This document shows positions 62,024 to 64,000 of a stretch of DNA of 64,000 nucleotides, piece after piece. Numbering within the stretch: position 1 is the first letter of the stretch; every line of letters starts with the position of its first letter. The notes below the pieces were generated by a model. That model was not told where the DNA came from. It worked only from the letters and a program-made list of their open reading frames with translations, and made no database searches. Location: NCBI RefSeq assembly GCF_026340255.1, contig NZ_JAPEPJ010000003.1:62001-126000 (forward strand), read 5' to 3'. This DNA is from Streptomyces sp. NBC_01408. Lineage in GTDB: Bacteria > Actinomycetota > Actinomycetes > Streptomycetales > Streptomycetaceae. The position numbers were made by a program, and so were the translations under genes.

Positions 62024-63682
62024 ATGGCAGCCACCACCCACACAGTCACCAATCAGCCCCCGCCGCTCGTGGGCCACGACGTCTACGGCGCGGACCGGGC
62101 CCTCAGCGAGGGCGTGGAGCGGCATCTCGCCCAGGCGGAGCCCGAACTCCTCGCCCAGGTAAGGGAGGAACTGACCGGCCTCGGGCTCGCCGCGGGCTCC
62201 GCGCAGGCCCAGGAATGGGGTACTCAGGCGAACGAGTGTCCGCCCAAGTTGCGGACGCACGACCGGTACGGCAACCGGATCGACGAGGTGGAGTTCCACC
62301 CGGCCTGGCACCGACTGCTCGGGCACGCCGTGACGAACGGGCTGACCGACGCCTGGGGCCGTCCGGCCGGGCATCTGCGCCGGGCCGCGGGGTTCTTCGT
62401 GTGGTCGCAGGCCGAGGCGGGGCACGGCTGCCCCGTCTCGATGACGCACGCCGCCGTACCGGCGCTGCGGACCGATCCGGAGCTTGCCGCCGAGTGGGAG
62501 CCGCGGCTGACCTCGCACGTGTACGAGGAGGGGCTGCGGCCGGCCGGGCAGAAGGCCGGTGTGCTCTTCGGCATGGGGATGACGGAGAAGCAGGGCGGCA
62601 GCGACGTACGGGCGAACACGACGGCCGCGGTGCCGCTGGACGCGTCCGGCGAGTACCTGCTGACCGGGCACAAGTGGTTCTGCTCGGCGCCGATGTCCGA
62701 CGGGTTCCTGGTGCTGGCGCAGGCCCCGGGAGGGCTGACCTGCTTCCTGGTGCCGCGGGTGCTGCCGGACGGTACGCGCAACGTCTTCGCGATCCAGCGG
62801 CTGAAGGACAAGCTGGGCAACCGGTCCAACGCGTCGAGCGAGGTGGAGTTCGACGGGACCTGGGCGCGGCGGGTGGGCGAGGAGGGCCGCGGGGTGCGGA
62901 CCATCATCGAGATGGTCGCCGCGACCCGGGTGGACTGCGTCATCGGATCGGCCGCGCTGATGCGGCAGGCGCTGACGCAGGCCGTCCACCACGCGGATCA
63001 CCGCTCTGCTTTCGGAGCGGTGCTCATAGACCAGCCGCTGATGCGCAACGTGCTCGCCGACCTGGCCCTGGAGTCGGAGGCGGCCACCACCCTGGCCCTG
63101 CGGCTGGCGGCGGCCCAGGACGCGGGCACCGAGCAGGAGAAGGCCTTCCTGCGCCTCGCCGTGCCCGCCGCCAAGTACTGGGTGACCAAGCGCTGTACGC
63201 CGATGGTCGCCGAGGCCCTGGAATGTCTGGGCGGCAACGGCTACGTAGAGGAGTCGGGGATGCCGAGACTGCTGCGCGAATCCCCGCTGAACTCGATCTG
63301 GGAGGGCTCGGGCAATGTGCAGGCGCTGGACGTACTGCGCGCCCTGCAGCGCGAGCCGCAGGCGCTGGGCGCCTTCCTGGAGGAGGTCGGGCAGGCCCGG
63401 GGCGCCGACCACCGGCTGGATTCGGCCATCAAGCACCTGCTGACGGAGCTCGCCGACCTGGAGGGCATCGAGGCCCGGGCCCGCCGTGTGGTGGAGCGCA
63501 TGACGCTGGTGCTCCAGGGGTCGCTGCTGGTGCGGTGGGCCCCGTCCGAGGTGGCGGACGCCTTCTGCGCCTCGCGGCTGGGGGGTGACTGGGGCTCGGC
63601 CTTCGGCACGCTGCCGCACAGTCTGGGCCTGCGCGCGATCGTGGAACGGGCGCGGGTCGCGGGCCCGGACGCCGCCCCCTAG
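62024..63682 (+). CDS. AidB-like acyl-CoA dehydrogenase
   Basis: A 552-residue flavoprotein of the AidB branch of acyl-CoA dehydrogenases, tied in E. coli to alkylation damage. The N-terminus THTVTNQPPPLVGHDVYGAD is AidB-like. FAD/substrate segments are FGMGMTEKQGGSDVRANTT and LLTGHKWFCSAPMSDGFLVL. The helical part has ECLGGNGYVEESGMPRLLRE and LNSIWEGSGNVQALDVLRAL. TACGGTAT stands 5 bp before the ATG and there is no ribosome site, as in leaderless genes. Confidence 0.9.
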   Translation: MAATTHTVTNQPPPLVGHDVYGADRALSEGVERHLAQAEPELLAQVREELTGLGLAAGSAQAQEWGTQANECPPKLRTHDRYGNRIDEVEFHPAWHRLLGHAVTNGLTDAWGRPAGHLRRAAGFFVWSQAEAGHGCPVSMTHAAVPALRTDPELAAEWEPRLTSHVYEEGLRPAGQKAGVLFGMGMTEKQGGSDVRANTTAAVPLDASGEYLLTGHKWFCSAPMSDGFLVLAQAPGGLTCFLVPRVLPDGTRNVFAIQRLKDKLGNRSNASSEVEFDGTWARRVGEEGRGVRTIIEMVAATRVDCVIGSAALMRQALTQAVHHADHRSAFGAVLIDQPLMRNVLADLALESEAATTLALRLAAAQDAGTEQEKAFLRLAVPAAKYWVTKRCTPMVAEALECLGGNGYVEESGMPRLLRESPLNSIWEGSGNVQALDVLRALQREPQALGAFLEEVGQARGADHRLDSAIKHLLTELADLEGIEARARRVVERMTLVLQGSLLVRWAPSEVADAFCASRLGGDWGSAFGTLPHSLGLRAIVERARVAGPDAAP

Positions 63683-63749
63683 GCACTGTCCGGGTGTTCC
63701 CTGAGCGGTCCCCAAACCGCTCCGGGCCTGGATCCGGGCCCGTTGACCT

Positions 63750-63793
63750 GGATCAGGGGTGGCGCCGCGCCGACTCGGCACCACCCCTGATCC
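63750..63793. terminator. Inverted repeat after the acyl-CoA dehydrogenase
   Basis: GGATCAGGGGTGG (63750-63762) is exactly inverted as CCACCCCTGATCC (63781-63793) around an 18-base centre. It may be a terminator or an operator for the next gene. Confidence 0.5.
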
Positions 63794-63872
63794 GAGAAGC
63801 CCCGAGGAGGAGCTGTCACGCCGCTGGGCGGCGTCCGGACAGTTTCGGTCGGGTGACCGGGACTTGGCGAGA

Positions 63873-63890
63873 GTTGCATACCGTTGCAAC
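63873..63890. promoter_or_regulatory. GTTGCA/TTGCAAC dyad upstream of the last gene
   Basis: GTTGCATACCGTTGCAAC is an imperfect palindrome in the promoter region of the gene starting at 63993, of a kind bound by LacI-type repressors. Confidence 0.4.
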
Positions 63891-63992
63891 CTTTGAGTCG
63901 GCGGCTGCCCGCCGGGGGCGCTGGGGAAGCGGCGCCCCGGGACCCTGCGGGCGGCCGCGGTCGTACGTCCTGTTCCGCACGGGGAGGTTCCA

Positions 63993-64000
63993 GTGGCCGA
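63993..64000 (+). CDS. Start of a gene cut by the window edge
   Basis: GTG at 63993 preceded by GGGGAGG with normal spacing. Only two codons are visible, so nothing can be said of the product. Confidence 0.5.

Overview
The window is high-GC actinobacterial DNA, almost certainly a Streptomyces chromosome. Reasons: strong G/C bias at third codon positions, frequent GTG and some TTG starts, a full-length two-domain geosmin synthase, an NRPS end with MbtH and a Sfp-type PPTase, a DtxR/DmdR-type iron box, and SpdB-like DUF2637 membrane proteins. No rRNA, tRNA or CRISPR array was recognised.

Layout. (1) 1-7.8 kb: right end of a nonribosomal peptide cluster. It holds the terminal thioesterase of an NRPS, an MbtH protein and, after a terminator, an overlapping operon with both subunits of a B12-dependent glutamate mutase (3-methylaspartate supply), an AsnA/AsnRS-like ligase, an FMN glutamate-synthase-like protein, a small unknown, an MFS exporter and a PPTase. 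(2) 7.8-12.9 kb: a MITE-like repeat, a TsaD protein with a perfect 31-bp palindrome at its start, a membrane-anchored trypsin-like protease, a FAD oxidoreductase and an SDR. (3) 13-23.5 kb: cobalamin genes cobL-cobM-cobK (+), cobG-cobH-cobIJ (-), and cobN behind a cobalamin riboswitch. (4) 23.7-27.4 kb: geosmin synthase, a second MITE-like repeat and a secreted beta-propeller. (5) 27.5-36.4 kb: purine catabolism (XdhC, purine permease, three-subunit xanthine dehydrogenase) beside a divergent PucR regulator. (6) 36.6-41 kb: TPR-like protein, GntR regulator, FhuF-like ferric reductase behind an iron box, DUF2637 protein and an RsbW-like ATPase.

(7) 41-44.6 kb is the most unusual part. A poxB-type pyruvate oxidase gene is cut in two, in frame, by two small elements in tandem. 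A 12-bp core occurs three times: at both outer junctions and between the elements. At the element ends the core is flanked by inverted arms, the layout of a serine-integrase attP. Neither element encodes a recombinase. Their genes (two related short peptides and a small membrane protein) point the same way as poxB, like cassettes behind a host promoter. (8) 44.7-53.6 kb: degenerate PP2C-like protein, large secreted subtilase, a TrmB/LuxR hybrid regulator, DUF456 and VOC proteins, and RsgA with a short upstream ORF. (9) 53.9-59.7 kb: gene-poor scar tissue with an apparent recombination-directionality-factor remnant, an HTH remnant, small unknowns, a second DUF2637 protein, a frameshifted IS5-type transposase remnant and a second rsgA cut short by it. 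(10) 60-64 kb: anchored unknown, YihY/BrkB membrane protein, AidB-like acyl-CoA dehydrogenase, and the first codons of another gene.

B12 links two blocks: the window carries much of the corrin-ring pathway and a B12-dependent mutase in the peptide cluster. Protein families were assigned by reading motifs, without database searches.
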